From assembly GCA_902362595.1 (NCBI GenBank), contig CABIXF010000003.1, forward strand, positions 1 to 62,762: 62,762 nucleotides of DNA, read 5' to 3'. Origin of the DNA: Bacteroidaceae bacterium. GTDB lineage: Bacteria; Bacteroidota; Bacteroidia; Bacteroidales; Bacteroidaceae. The position numbers were made by a program, and so were the translations under genes. Below are positions 26,706 through 35,729 of the stretch, piece by piece; position 1 is the stretch's first letter; each line of letters starts with the position of its first letter. The notes under the pieces are model-generated. The model was given only the letters and a program-made list of their open reading frames with translations. It searched no databases and had not been told where the DNA came from.

Positions 26706-29533
26706 AGTGACATAACTTTTTGATGTTGGTTGACTTTTCTTGCAAACTCCAGATACAGAAGCCCTCCATCCGCCTTGCGGTCTTCCTCAATACGGGTGAT
26801 GGCCTCCTGCAGCGTACCGTACCGAGCAAGATAAATCTTCAGTGCCTCCTTTTCGGTACGTTCTGTAGTATATGCCCAGTAGCATTCAGGTGCTTCCTCC
26901 ACGCCGTACACATCCGAGTGTTGTCCCCGGCAAATCCACACCTCCTTGAAGTAGCTTCTTCCCTCATGGTTGTTCAGCGCATTGATGGTGAAAATCTGCT
27001 GACGCTGTATGTCTGTGAGTCCCAGAATGGCTGCAATATCCTCATACCTGTCCTTGAACTTGGTCTGGTCAAGCAGAATCTTCACATCCGAGTTGTTGAT
27101 GATGGCCTCCTTCACGATAGGGGAATCAATCACGTCATTAAGCTCCTGTGTGACCACACCGGCTATTCCGTGGAACTTCCGGACGGTCTTATACAAATAT
27201 TTTATATATTCTGCCATGGTAGGTGAAGCGATTGCCTTCCATGCCTCTTCAATGATAAGAGCCTTCCGTCCCTTCTTGATACGCATCTTCTGCAGGAACA
27301 CGTCCATGATAATAAGCACCACAATCGGAAAAAGCACCGGATCATCCTTTATTTTATCTATTTCGAACACAATGAAACGCTCGTCAAACAGGTTGATGTC
27401 CAGGTCGGAGTTCAGCGTCATCTCCAGCTCGCCGCCACGGTAGAACTGTTTCAGTATGGCCGCAAAATCATGTATATTGAAACTGATTTTCTCCAGCTGT
27501 GTAATCTGCGGAATGCGCTCCAGGGCAAACTCATAGTAGGAATTGAACGATAGTTCCTGAACCTTCAGCCTGCACTTCTGTTCCTCCATGTGGTCAATCT
27601 GCCTGTCTATCTTAATCAGCATGGAATTGTTATAAAGTTCCCTCTTATATTTTTCTATGATAGTAAGTGCACGTTCCTTTTCCGATTCTGTGGCCGCTTC
27701 ATCATTAATCAGGGCAGTCAGTGAGCGGCACTGTCGTATCAGCTTCAGACGGCGTACTTCGGAAGGCAGCAGCAGGGCACGGCTTTCAGCCTTCTCCTGA
27801 ACCTCTTCCGTATTTATCTGCCTGTCGATGTCCTCCATGCTGTGCGTGTACTGTTCATAGTCATCCTCCATCTTGGCGGCGACCAGCAGTTTCTGCCTCA
27901 ATGCCTCACGCTCACTGTCACTGAACCCTTCAAACGGATTGAAATAGGCCTCGTAATATTCCACGATGGTCTGGTTTATCAGCATGTCCTCAATCTTTGT
28001 TGGAAATGCGTTACCCTTGAATATCAGGAATATCAGCGATTTAAGGAAGTTCTTCTTCTCACCGAAATTGAGTTCATATTCTTCCTTAGTAACCTTGAAC
28101 GGATTCATGGAGATGGGCTTCTCCTTCGAGTAGGCTATGTATGTACCCTTGTAATATCCGCATATGCCTTCGTAGGAATCACCCGTATCCACCATGACCA
28201 CATCCGTATTCTGTTCCAGCAGCTGACGTACCACACTGTTCATGTGGAACGACTTGCCGGAACCTGAAGGACCGATACAGAAGAAGTTGGCATTGTCCGT
28301 CATCTTCCTTTTGCCTTCCTTGCCGGTAATGTCAATGCAGACAGGCAGTCCCTGACGGTCGGTGTAGTATGTGGTCAGCGGTGTATCCTCAGACTCCTTC
28401 AGATGCTCCTTGAAGAAAAAGCACAAGGCAGCATCCGAAAGCGTCAGGAACAGGTCATAGTCCGGGTTGAATGCATAGCCGTTACCGGGAAAACAGTCCA
28501 TGAAAAGTTCCAGCTGGTTGTAGGCCGTTCTTGACGGCATGATGCCGCACTCATACAGCTTTGTCTCCAGAAAGGAAGTTACAGGAGTAACCTTGTCAGG
28601 CGGACAGCTGACCAGAATGTTGAAGTTGCAGTACACAAGCATGGTACTGTCAACGGCCAGCCTGTCCAGCACTTCCTCAATGTCAGCCCTGGCAATACGG
28701 TTGCTCGGGTCTGGCATGGAACCGTGACGCTTCGCCTTGGCCTGAAGTTTTCGCAGCAGCTTCCTCTGTCCCGGTATCTGAATGACCTGGTTAAACACCA
28801 CACAGTCCGAGTAGGGGACACCGGTAAGGAAAGAAAGCAGGTCGGTTGCGATACCGTAGCCGTTGATGTTCATCTGCGTGTACGGCTTTACCATGGAAGG
28901 CAGGTTTATCTCGTCAATGTCCACCAGCGGATAGGAACGGATAATCCGGTCACCTGTCCTGAGATATTCGTCTGAAGCCTTGAAGTTGGTCATCGAGAAC
29001 GGTCCGTGCCGGAACTGGAATGCCATGAAACGGTGGCAGTACTCGCTGACTTCCTCCTTGCCGAGCTTTCTGTGCCGGATATGCTTTTCCGTCAGAATAT
29101 CATCCGTCTTTGATACCTTGGCATGGAAATCGAGCCATCTCTTCGGGTCGTACTGGATGAACTGGTTCTTCTGTGCCTCCTGGGTGAGGATAAGAAAAGT
29201 CCTTATCTCTGTGAACTCTCTTCCCTCGAAGTATCTGAAATAACTCCTCGTCAGGAACTCCGCATCATCCGGCACGTCATGGTGATATGCCTGTTTGCAC
29301 ATAATATCCTGCTTCTGCAGCGCATATCCCTCACCGATGGTCTGAAGGATATTGGATAGCACGTCATGAAACAGCATGTACTGCTGCGCATCCGTACAAA
29401 GCTGCTGGACCGGATTGGTTATTTCGAAGATAACGGACGGCTCGCCTCTGGCCGAGAACAGCACGACATTGCCGTCCGTCTCCTCCAGCTGCGCATAGAG
29501 TCCGTCAAAAATTCTTTTCCTTTTGTGTGCCAT
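26699..29533 (-). CDS. traG: VirB4-type conjugation ATPase TraG
   Basis: This 944-residue protein has a VirB4 N-terminal region and the Walker A FCIGPSGSGKSFHMN near residue 420, followed by VVMVDTGDSYEGIC. The Walker B is KALIIEEAWKAI near 757, with the downstream glutamine motif GVVTQELNDVIDSP. It energises assembly of the mating channel. It is the largest gene of the operon and lies 15 bp after traF. A coiled-coil insertion (about 560-640, many Glu and Arg) is usual for this Bacteroidales TraG family. Confidence 0.92.
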   Translation of the reverse strand: MAHKRKRIFDGLYAQLEETDGNVVLFSARGEPSVIFEITNPVQQLCTDAQQYMLFHDVLSNILQTIGEGYALQKQDIMCKQAYHHDVPDDAEFLTRSYFRYFEGREFTEIRTFLILTQEAQKNQFIQYDPKRWLDFHAKVSKTDDILTEKHIRHRKLGKEEVSEYCHRFMAFQFRHGPFSMTNFKASDEYLRTGDRIIRSYPLVDIDEINLPSMVKPYTQMNINGYGIATDLLSFLTGVPYSDCVVFNQVIQIPGQRKLLRKLQAKAKRHGSMPDPSNRIARADIEEVLDRLAVDSTMLVYCNFNILVSCPPDKVTPVTSFLETKLYECGIMPSRTAYNQLELFMDCFPGNGYAFNPDYDLFLTLSDAALCFFFKEHLKESEDTPLTTYYTDRQGLPVCIDITGKEGKRKMTDNANFFCIGPSGSGKSFHMNSVVRQLLEQNTDVVMVDTGDSYEGICGYYKGTYIAYSKEKPISMNPFKVTKEEYELNFGEKKNFLKSLIFLIFKGNAFPTKIEDMLINQTIVEYYEAYFNPFEGFSDSEREALRQKLLVAAKMEDDYEQYTHSMEDIDRQINTEEVQEKAESRALLLPSEVRRLKLIRQCRSLTALINDEAATESEKERALTIIEKYKRELYNNSMLIKIDRQIDHMEEQKCRLKVQELSFNSYYEFALERIPQITQLEKISFNIHDFAAILKQFYRGGELEMTLNSDLDINLFDERFIVFEIDKIKDDPVLFPIVVLIIMDVFLQKMRIKKGRKALIIEEAWKAIASPTMAEYIKYLYKTVRKFHGIAGVVTQELNDVIDSPIVKEAIINNSDVKILLDQTKFKDRYEDIAAILGLTDIQRQQIFTINALNNHEGRSYFKEVWICRGQHSDVYGVEEAPECYWAYTTERTEKEALKIYLARYGTLQEAITRIEEDRKADGGLLYLEFARKVNQHQKVMSLW

Positions 29534-29548
29534 ACTGTATAAAGTGAT

Positions 29549-29839
29549 TTACTGTTCTTTTCTCAGACTTCTGTAGATATAGATACCTCTTGCCCTTTTC
29601 TTGTTGTGGAGTCCTCCACGCTGCTTGATGTAGATGGTTATCAGTCCCACCAGTGCCATGACCATCATGGCTATGAACCCTGCAATCTTCCCTAAGGCGA
29701 TTGAGAAACCGATGAAGCCTACGAATGATATGCCTATGGCTGCCGCTGCCAGAGTGAGGAAACGGCCGCGTATGCCCATAAACTCCAGCGGTTTCTGCAA
29801 TCCCTTGAACACAGGGTATCCTTCCTGATTCATTGTCAT
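29549..29839 (-). CDS. traF: Conjugal transfer protein TraF (DUF4133, VirB3-like)
   Basis: This 96-residue protein has two adjacent transmembrane helices (about 27-70) and the opening EGYPVFKGLQKPLEFMGIRG, the signature of DUF4133/TraF. It corresponds to VirB3 by position, between TraE and the VirB4 ATPase. Confidence 0.88.
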   Translation of the reverse strand: MTMNQEGYPVFKGLQKPLEFMGIRGRFLTLAAAAIGISFVGFIGFSIALGKIAGFIAMMVMALVGLITIYIKQRGGLHNKKRARGIYIYRSLRKEQ

Positions 29840-29851
29840 GCCGGGTAAGGA

Positions 29852-30208
29852 TTACTGGAAGAATAGCGGAAGAGCTTCCGAAAGTGCGATGAATGCGATA
29901 CAGCCTCCGATGGTAAGCATGATGGTCTTCTTCACGTCCTGGTCTCCGTTCTGCATCTTGAAATAGACGTTGAAGGCACCGACCAGAACGATAACGGCAG
30001 CAATGGCCTTCATCAGGTTCGATACCGGAGTCTGGTAGGAACTGACTTCCTGGGTGGCTTTGGTAAAACCTGCTGCACCCTTGCTTCCAGCCATTACGTT
30101 TGATGTGGAAATTACGAGTGCAATGGCAGCCACCACACACTTCTGTCCAAAACTTGAACCGATGAAACGCTCCGTAAGATTCCGGGCACTTTTCTTTATT
30201 ATCTGCAT
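29852..30208 (-). CDS. traE: Conjugal transfer protein TraE (DUF4134, VirB2-like)
   Basis: This 118-residue protein has a signal-like N-terminal helix with cleavage near VMAGSKGAAG. Two hydrophobic helices follow (SNLMKAIAAVIVLVGAFNVY and IMLTIGGCIAFIALSEALPL), as in DUF4134/TraE. It resembles VirB2 pilins in size and topology and would be the main extracellular filament or channel subunit. TraX in the same operon could modify it, by analogy with F. Confidence 0.85.
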   Translation of the reverse strand: MQIIKKSARNLTERFIGSSFGQKCVVAAIALVISTSNVMAGSKGAAGFTKATQEVSSYQTPVSNLMKAIAAVIVLVGAFNVYFKMQNGDQDVKKTIMLTIGGCIAFIALSEALPLFFQ

Positions 30209-30277
30209 TTCTGAATAATGTTAAAGGATTTCATCGCCAAAGAAACAGATGTCACTAAAGGAACGGTATATATAATA

Positions 30278-30712
30278 TCAGGCATTCTCACAGCTGAAGA
30301 TAACGGCACCGAGATCACTGGTACCGGTCTCTGCCAGTCTGTTTATTTCCTGAATGATATTCTCTACCAGAATGCCGTCAGTCATGATGGCCTCCCGGTA
30401 AACGTGTCTGGAAGATTCTGATTTGGATGCAGATTTCTCTGTACCATCAGAATTATTGCTTTCATTATTTGATTCGGGATTCTCCGTATTACTCTGTTCT
30501 GAACTTTGTTCTTTGGATTCAGGTTCATCCCGGTTTATTTTTATCGGCCTGAAGTTTCGTGCCTCTTCCGATATGTCTATGTCCTCTTCTTTATGGCTGT
30601 CCTGCTCGGCATTCTGTGCGGCCTTTGCCCTCTGGAAGTCCATGAAAATCATTGCCGCATAGTAGAATACCATTGCCACGAAGAGAAGGAATACTATCTG
30701 TCCGTACTGCAT
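30278..30712 (-). CDS. Membrane-anchored acidic protein of the tra operon
   Basis: This 144-residue protein has one N-terminal transmembrane helix (IVFLLFVAMVFYYAAMIFMD, about 6-25). A low-complexity Ser/Glu/Asn-rich linker follows (about 60-108), then a short C-terminal region (SSRHVYREAIMTDGIL...). It sits where TraD-like small proteins occur in CTnDOT relatives and overlaps the previous HTH gene by 19 bp. No family is recognised with confidence. Confidence 0.6.
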   Translation of the reverse strand: MQYGQIVFLLFVAMVFYYAAMIFMDFQRAKAAQNAEQDSHKEEDIDISEEARNFRPIKINRDEPESKEQSSEQSNTENPESNNESNNSDGTEKSASKSESSRHVYREAIMTDGILVENIIQEINRLAETGTSDLGAVIFSCENA

Positions 30713-31311
30713 GGCTGTTGTAATATAATGTTGGAAGAAAGGGTGGAACTGTCCTGCGGAAGCGGAAGGATATGCAGTCCCAGTCTGATACCCCGGCTTT
30801 CCAGACGTTCCCTGCGTTCCGTAGTGCCGGTATAATAAATCACGTTGTGTTCCTCACTGATGATGTATCCGTTTGACTTCATGTTTGAGCGTACCCTTAC
30901 CTTTGCCCTGTTTGAAATGACACGGATACCGGTTACAGGTTCCAGTCCGAAGACGATACGCCGTCTTTCCCTCTTTACCATCTGGATACGGATACGTGAG
31001 GAAATCCTGTGCTTCTCTTCACTGCTGCGTTTCAGTCCGAGTGCAGCAGCTATGCGTCCGACACTCATCCGGGTAATACCGAGAGCTTTCCCTATCTCAG
31101 AGAAGGAACACTCCTGAAAGTGGTTTCTTATATAGTCGGCACGCTCCATCCATCTGGATTTGGCCATTTTTACAAGTCCAAGTTCACGGGCTTTCAGCTT
31201 GACGGTCGATTCGCTCAGATTGAGAACGGCAGCTGTATAGGCTGTGGTCTCTATCGGATACAGCTCGACAAGAGCGGCCAGCATCCTGTCAGTCCAGTCT
31301 GTTTTTTTCAT
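30694..31311 (-). CDS. HTH DNA-binding protein of the tra operon
   Basis: This 205-residue protein has two helix-turn-helix-like segments: YTAAVLNLSESTVKLKAREL (about 24-43) and FSEIGKALGITRMSVGRIAA (about 70-89). A basic middle and a Ser-rich tail follow. The repeated HTH points to DNA binding, perhaps operon control or origin recognition. It lies 3 bp after the DUF3408-like gene. The exact family is unknown to me. Confidence 0.6.
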   Translation of the reverse strand: MKKTDWTDRMLAALVELYPIETTAYTAAVLNLSESTVKLKARELGLVKMAKSRWMERADYIRNHFQECSFSEIGKALGITRMSVGRIAAALGLKRSSEEKHRISSRIRIQMVKRERRRIVFGLEPVTGIRVISNRAKVRVRSNMKSNGYIISEEHNVIYYTGTTERRERLESRGIRLGLHILPLPQDSSTLSSNIILQQPCSTDR

Positions 31312-31314
31312 ATC

Positions 31315-31713
31315 CTACAGATTATAGCTGTTAAACAAAGATTTCTTTTCCCTTCTGTATTCTGCCAGACGTGGCAGGTAGGACTTGAAGAATGCCCTTA
31401 CAATGGCATTCACCAGGTCAGAGCGGCATCTGCCATGTATATCGCAGTCGTCCAATGAATCCGCAAGGTCACGGTCAAGCTTGCAGACAAGCCTTTCAGT
31501 CTTATCCGTTCCGAAACCGTCCGATTGCAGATAATCCATGAAGTCATCCCAGCATCCTGTATCCGAAAGGGAAACAGCAGTATCCTTTTTCAGTGTTTCA
31601 TTATTATTTTCTTTTTGCTCAACCTGCGTTCCTGCGGTATCTTCCGTCAATATAAGTTCTGAATCATTGATACCTCTTGTCAGGTCATCTATTTCCGGTA
31701 TATCCTTACTCAT
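31315..31713 (-). CDS. DUF3408/TraB-like protein
   Basis: This 132-residue protein has an acidic, disordered N-terminus (about 1-60) and a C-terminal ribbon-helix-helix-like block (SDLVNAIVRAFFKSYLPRLA). This resembles DUF3408 proteins that follow the ParA-like TraA in Bacteroidales elements. Such pairs may act as a partition-like ATPase with a DNA-binding partner. It lies 27 bp downstream of traA. Confidence 0.65.
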   Translation of the reverse strand: MSKDIPEIDDLTRGINDSELILTEDTAGTQVEQKENNNETLKKDTAVSLSDTGCWDDFMDYLQSDGFGTDKTERLVCKLDRDLADSLDDCDIHGRCRSDLVNAIVRAFFKSYLPRLAEYRREKKSLFNSYNL

Positions 31714-31740
31714 AGTGCTATGGTTATTGAAGTTTACTGA

Positions 31741-32565
31741 TTATTCTGGTTCTTTATTCTGATTTTCGTTACTGTCCTGTGAAGCTTCATCAGACGGCTG
31801 TGCCTTCTTTTTCTTCTTAGGTTTGGGATTCAGATTTTCCGTCAGCTGTATGCCTTTGAGTTCTTTTTCCCTTATCGGTTGAAGTGTATCGAAGATACTC
31901 TGATAGACCTTGTCAAAGACTGGTGTAACGATAGTGGCCTGCATATCCAGTGCTGCCATGGTACTGAAACGTTCCATATCCGCACGTTTGGGAATCTTTG
32001 CTGTAACATACCCATAGTTGGAGAAGGTATCCCTTGCATTGTCCCAGATAAGCAGTTCGGAACGCTTGCCGATTCTTCCGTCATTCAAATTGGGAATGAT
32101 GAAGAGTCTGGCTTTCATCCTTTCACCGACAGCCTTTTTCAGCCGGTCAACAAACATGAGGAAACTGGCCGTGGACGGAACGGTTACCAGATCATAATGA
32201 AATGGAACTATGATGATATCCGAGTTGACGAACATGGGTATCAGCCCTTCCGCTTTCAGACTGCCGGGAGAGTCCATAAGCACAACGTCAATTTCAGGAT
32301 CGTTGTGCAGTTTCTCCATAAGGGAAGTCATCATCGCCTTATCGTTTGCTTCGTATGCCCATACCTCGTATGGCATTTCCTGTTCGCCATATTTTCTGAT
32401 GTCGGCCTTTCGGCACTTCATGATGGAGTGCTGGAAATCGCAGTCAATCACCACAACCCTTACACCCTTTGTCACCAGATAGTTGGCAAAGGTGACGCAG
32501 AGGGTAGTCTTTCCTACACCTCCCTTCTGATTAGCAAATGTCACTATAACCGGAGTCTGTATCAT
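31741..32565 (-). CDS. traA: ParA-like ATPase TraA
   Basis: The frame can be opened at 32601 with TTG, but the ATG at 32565 (MIQTPVIVTFANQKGGVGKT) is chosen. A TACATTTG -7 box sits at 32590-32597, so the transcript should begin near 32583. Markers are the deviant Walker A KGGVGKTT (about 12-19), VVVIDCDFQHS (Walker A') and DVVLMDSPGS (Walker B). The C-terminal tail is Lys/Pro/Glu-rich and disordered. ParA-like TraA heads the tra operon in CTnDOT-type elements. A role in partition or in placing the transfer machinery is inferred. Confidence 0.85.
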   Translation of the reverse strand: MIQTPVIVTFANQKGGVGKTTLCVTFANYLVTKGVRVVVIDCDFQHSIMKCRKADIRKYGEQEMPYEVWAYEANDKAMMTSLMEKLHNDPEIDVVLMDSPGSLKAEGLIPMFVNSDIIIVPFHYDLVTVPSTASFLMFVDRLKKAVGERMKARLFIIPNLNDGRIGKRSELLIWDNARDTFSNYGYVTAKIPKRADMERFSTMAALDMQATIVTPVFDKVYQSIFDTLQPIREKELKGIQLTENLNPKPKKKKKAQPSDEASQDSNENQNKEPE

Positions 32566-32589
32566 TTCAAGTTTTGATTGATTTTGTGA

Positions 32590-32597
32590 CAAATGTA
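32590..32597 (-). promoter_or_regulatory. -7 box of the traA operon
   Basis: On the minus strand this reads TACATTTG, a perfect TAnnTTTG. It lies 25 bp before the chosen traA ATG at 32565 and likely drives the long tra operon. The -33 element is not clear. The stretch 32602-32790 otherwise shows only AT-rich sequence. Confidence 0.6.
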
Positions 32598-32797
32598 TCA
32601 ACCAAGGTATTCAGATAAGAAATGCACAACACATTTGTGATTTAGGTTGTATAAACCGGAATATGTAGGATGTCAATTATCGGGTTATTATGATTTTTTT
32701 AGCTGAAAATGTTACAGTAAAAAGTCTATTGCCTTAGAAATCTCGTATTGAATTGATATTTATAAAAATATTATAGACAGAAAATCAGGAAATTTTG

Positions 32798-32805
32798 TAC
32801 ATTTG
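32798..32805 (+). promoter_or_regulatory. -7 box of the 32836 gene
   Basis: TACATTTG, identical to the traA box, lies 30 bp upstream of the ATG at 32836. The two boxes drive divergent transcripts. Confidence 0.55.
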
Positions 32806-32835
32806 ATGTATATACATTAAATTTTAAGGATTAGT

Positions 32836-33279
32836 ATGGAAGAAAAAATATTAGTAGAACCGCTTAGAGACAGATTATATTATGCATGTGATTCCTGTCT
32901 TACCTATATCGACAGCAGAACTTTAATAATTAATTCTGAAGATATTCCTTTGGGAATGGAAAGTAAACCGGAGCTTATCAATACACACAAGTATTTTATC
33001 CTTGAATCCGGAGATTTGGTGCCATGCAATGATCTCTATAATGAAGAATGCAGACTTTTTAATGCAATCCGTTTTGAACATGATGAAGAAATCAGAAAAT
33101 ATGCAATGGAGTGCGTTGTCAGAGGACTGCTTGAAGATTATGGCAATGATAAAGAATCTGTTAATGAGGAATTCATTATCACAAAGGCTGTATGTTATAT
33201 GGATGAAATTGGTCTTCACAACGCTGCCAGATATACAAATGAAATAAAAAACGTTTACCGGAATGAGGTGAAACGCTAA
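32836..33279 (+). CDS. Hypothetical protein, divergent from traA
   Basis: This 147-residue soluble protein is rich in Glu, Asn and Tyr, starting MEEKILVEPLRDRLYYACDS. There is no signal, membrane segment or recognised motif. An AAGGA Shine-Dalgarno-like run precedes the ATG. It is transcribed away from traA and followed 15 bp later by a GNAT gene. It could be a regulator or immunity-type protein, but sequence does not show which. Confidence 0.65.
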   Translation: MEEKILVEPLRDRLYYACDSCLTYIDSRTLIINSEDIPLGMESKPELINTHKYFILESGDLVPCNDLYNEECRLFNAIRFEHDEEIRKYAMECVVRGLLEDYGNDKESVNEEFIITKAVCYMDEIGLHNAARYTNEIKNVYRNEVKR

Positions 33280-33294
33280 TTAATAATGATATAA

Positions 33295-33843
33295 TTGATG
33301 ACACCAGTATTAAAATTAACAATAAGTCAAGAAGAAAATTCAGAATTGCCCGTAATCTGCAAACTGACAGAAGCAGCTTTTGCAGATATGCAGGAAAGCG
33401 ATCATCAGGAGCATCATTTAGTGGACAAACTGCATAAGTCCGATACATATATTCCGGAACTGTCGCTGGTCGCAAAAACGGAAAAAGGAGAGTTAGTAGG
33501 ATATATTTTGTTGACGAAAGTGGAAATCGTTTCAGAAAGTGAAGTCCATACATCTTTGGCTGTAGCTCCGCTTGCCGTTCTTCCTAAGTACCAGAACAGA
33601 GGCATAGGAGGAATGTTACTTAAAGAAGCACATAAAAGAGCAGCCGCACTTGGATATGGAACAGCTGTCCTGCTTGGGCATAAAGACTATTATCCACGCT
33701 TCGGTTACCGCAAAGCAGCTAACTATGGTGTCACGTTTCCGTTTGATGTGCCTTCTGAATATTGTCAGGTTATCGAACTGATACCTGATGCATTGAAAAG
33801 CATTAAGGGAATTGTACGTTACCCAGCTGTTTTCTTTGAATAA
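33295..33843 (+). CDS. GNAT N-acetyltransferase (YhbS-like)
   Basis: This 182-residue GNAT-fold protein has the acetyl-CoA motif VLPKYQNRGIGGMLLKEAHK (about 99-118), preceded by SLAVAPLAV, and the later segment LGHKDYYPRFGYRKA. This resembles YhbS-type acyltransferases. The substrate cannot be read from sequence. It ends 4 bp before a strong bidirectional hairpin and faces another GNAT gene. Confidence 0.85.
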   Translation: MMTPVLKLTISQEENSELPVICKLTEAAFADMQESDHQEHHLVDKLHKSDTYIPELSLVAKTEKGELVGYILLTKVEIVSESEVHTSLAVAPLAVLPKYQNRGIGGMLLKEAHKRAAALGYGTAVLLGHKDYYPRFGYRKAANYGVTFPFDVPSEYCQVIELIPDALKSIKGIVRYPAVFFE

Positions 33844-33847
33844 ATAG

Positions 33848-33905
33848 ATATTGGTTCAGTTTGTACATTCCAAACTTAACAGGGTATACAGAACTGAACC
33901 AATAT
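33848..33905. terminator. Bidirectional terminator between convergent GNAT genes
   Basis: Perfect 14-bp arms (33848-33861, ATATTGGTTCAGTT; 33892-33905) with an inner smaller hairpin fill the gap between two convergent genes (stops at 33843 and 33909). Confidence 0.75.
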
Positions 33906-33908
33906 ATT

Positions 33909-34463
33909 TCATCGTACAGCTTTGTTATCCGAAAAGCAGGAAGCATTTATGCGGTATACCTTATGAGGCATTTCTTCTCCACGATAATGCTTGACAACAG
34001 AATCAATCGGTATCATACCATTCCTTATCGCAACTTTTTGTGATGCAATATTGTTGTCACGGATTATTGAATACATTGCATCGAAATGCAATGTACTGAA
34101 TCCATAATCCCGACATGCCGTAGCAGCTTCTATAGCATATCCCTTGTGCCAATATTTGTAAGCCAAAAGATATCCGACTTCCGGAACCATCATATCGTTG
34201 TATTCCTGCATCGTTATTCCGCATTGTCCAATCATTTCGCCGCTCTCTTTCAGCACGACAGCCCAAAGGCCAAATCCGAAATCTTTGTAGCGTTGGAGTT
34301 GTTTTTGCATCCACACCATAGTTTCTTCATCATTAAAGGCTCCATTATAGGCGTACATTACTCTTTCATCCTGCAAAATAGAACGAAGAGAATCCATATC
34401 GGAAACGTTCATTTCACGCAACAGCAATCTCTTTGTTTCTAAAATCAGATGTTCCATATACAA
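33909..34463 (-). CDS. GNAT N-acetyltransferase (RimJ/RimL-like)
   Basis: This 184-residue protein shows the RimJ/RimL start (LILETKRLLLREMNVSDMDS), the motif VGYLLAYKYWHKGYAIEAAT (about 110-129) and the late FSTLHFDAMYSIIRDNNIAS with NxAS. This family acetylates ribosomal proteins, amino acids or antibiotics. The cargo setting leaves a resistance role open. Base composition is AT-rich compared with the tra genes, which suggests later acquisition. Confidence 0.82.
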   Translation of the reverse strand: MYMEHLILETKRLLLREMNVSDMDSLRSILQDERVMYAYNGAFNDEETMVWMQKQLQRYKDFGFGLWAVVLKESGEMIGQCGITMQEYNDMMVPEVGYLLAYKYWHKGYAIEAATACRDYGFSTLHFDAMYSIIRDNNIASQKVAIRNGMIPIDSVVKHYRGEEMPHKVYRINASCFSDNKAVR

Positions 34464-34472
34464 ACAGTTTCA

Positions 34473-34568
34473 TTATAAATACAATTCTTCAATAAAATGG
34501 TTAGGATGCCCCTCCATATTTACCTTGATATATCCTATTGGAAAAATGAATAAACGAATCAAAAACAT
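34473..34568 (-). pseudogene. Remnant of a third GNAT gene of this cluster
   Basis: A 31-codon frame on the minus strand reads IFPIGYIKVNMEGHPNHFIE and stops at 34473. The neighbouring GNAT at 35156-35728 has PIGYVKVDMEEH in its middle and HFIEKL at its end. The fragment looks like a copy of that gene with about 120 internal codons deleted. It lies in the 150-bp gap before the P-loop gene. Confidence 0.55.
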
Positions 34569-34613
34569 TTAAGATGTTATGCGTCCGGAATGGGAATCAA
34601 GGGAACGGCATCC

Positions 34614-35144
34614 CTATTTTGTACTTTCCTTTATAACATCCGTATCTATTTGATATACTTCTTCAATAAGAACATAGTTGTAACCTCTCAATATGCATTG
34701 CTCCAGATTATACCTGTTGGTTTTAATCATGTCATCGGCAACAATGTCCGTAGACAACCTTTTCTCTATCACACTTCCGTATTTTACAATGTCCGCAAAG
34801 TGCTGTCTTATATACTCTTCGCTGAATATCAGATAAATATATTTTATATCCCGCATATAATCATCCGCAAAGTCTTTTTCCCATCCGAATGGTATATAGC
34901 ATCCTTCCACTATAAGGTTCTGTCTGTTTTCAATGCAGGTCTTTATGATTTCCCGCACAACAGGCCACAGAAAATCTGTCAAAACTGAATCCGGACTTTC
35001 AGGAGACAAATTTGTCTGCCCGCTCCTGATAAGCCCCATCTTCAGATGGTCTATTGACAGATATGAATATTTGTATTTCTCCGACAGTCTTTGTGCAAGC
35101 AAGGTTTTTCCCGTATGCGTGTCACCAGCAATCAAAATAATCAT
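34614..35144 (-). CDS. P-loop kinase-like protein
   Basis: This 176-residue protein has the Walker A IAGDTHTGKTLLAQRL near residue 5, a nucleoside- or adenylate-kinase-like helix (YLSIDHLKMGLIRSG), a central NLIVEGCYIPFGWEKD Walker B-like strand and a RxxTD lid-like region. It resembles small 2-phosphoglycerate-kinase or chloramphenicol-phosphotransferase-like P-loop proteins. The substrate is unknown. It lies between GNAT genes in a cargo cluster and could be another small-molecule modifier. Confidence 0.7.
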   Translation of the reverse strand: MIILIAGDTHTGKTLLAQRLSEKYKYSYLSIDHLKMGLIRSGQTNLSPESPDSVLTDFLWPVVREIIKTCIENRQNLIVEGCYIPFGWEKDFADDYMRDIKYIYLIFSEEYIRQHFADIVKYGSVIEKRLSTDIVADDMIKTNRYNLEQCILRGYNYVLIEEVYQIDTDVIKESTK

Positions 35145-35155
35145 AACAAATTGGT

Positions 35156-35728
35156 CTACAACTTTTCAATAAAATGAATCGGATATTTATCCCAGTATTC
35201 TTTATACATCCAGTTTTCTTCTTTGGTAAAATTCAGCTGATACAATCGAAATTCAACTAAAAAATTCTTTGGTTGCCACAATTCCTCATACGTGTAGCAG
35301 TATTTTATACCGCAAACCTGCATTACATTACCGCTTCTTGGATTGTTCCTGTCATGTGTGGCAGTAATGTACTTCTTTACTCGTTCGACAACAGCCTTGC
35401 CTGCCTCCGAAGCGATACCTCTGTGCCAAAATTCTTTACGGAGCCCATAGCTAAAATCATGGTGTTCTTCCATATCAACTTTAACATATCCTATTGGATA
35501 ATTGTCGTCTTTCAGACAAATGGCATAAGCGTATGCTTGAGGTTGTTCATATTTGACTGCATACCTTTCCGCATAGAATTTCTTGGTTTCTTCAATATCT
35601 TTTAGAGGAAACCAAGGCAGGAATCTGTTGACTTCTTCATCTTTCAGAATAAGGAAAAGAGCCTCAATGTCGTTTTCTGTAAACTTCCTTAATATCAATC
35701 TGTCTGTTTCTAATGTAGGGGTATTCAT
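35156..35728 (-). CDS. GNAT N-acetyltransferase
   Basis: The start at 35728 (MNTPTLETDRLILRKF) is chosen. An upstream extension to 35770 overlaps the methyltransferase gene and lacks family residues. The 190-residue protein has the motif YGLRKEFWHRGIASEAGKAV and a C-terminal YELWQPKNFLVEFRLYQL. The start lies 2 bp from the stop of the methyltransferase gene, so the two are probably co-translated. A damaged partial copy lies at 34473-34568. Confidence 0.8.
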   Translation of the reverse strand: MNTPTLETDRLILRKFTENDIEALFLILKDEEVNRFLPWFPLKDIEETKKFYAERYAVKYEQPQAYAYAICLKDDNYPIGYVKVDMEEHHDFSYGLRKEFWHRGIASEAGKAVVERVKKYITATHDRNNPRSGNVMQVCGIKYCYTYEELWQPKNFLVEFRLYQLNFTKEENWMYKEYWDKYPIHFIEKL

Positions 35729-35729
35729 A

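Noticed and set aside
29505..30140. 211-codon minus-strand frame
   Set aside because: It overlaps traF and traE, which have clear family matches in their own frame.
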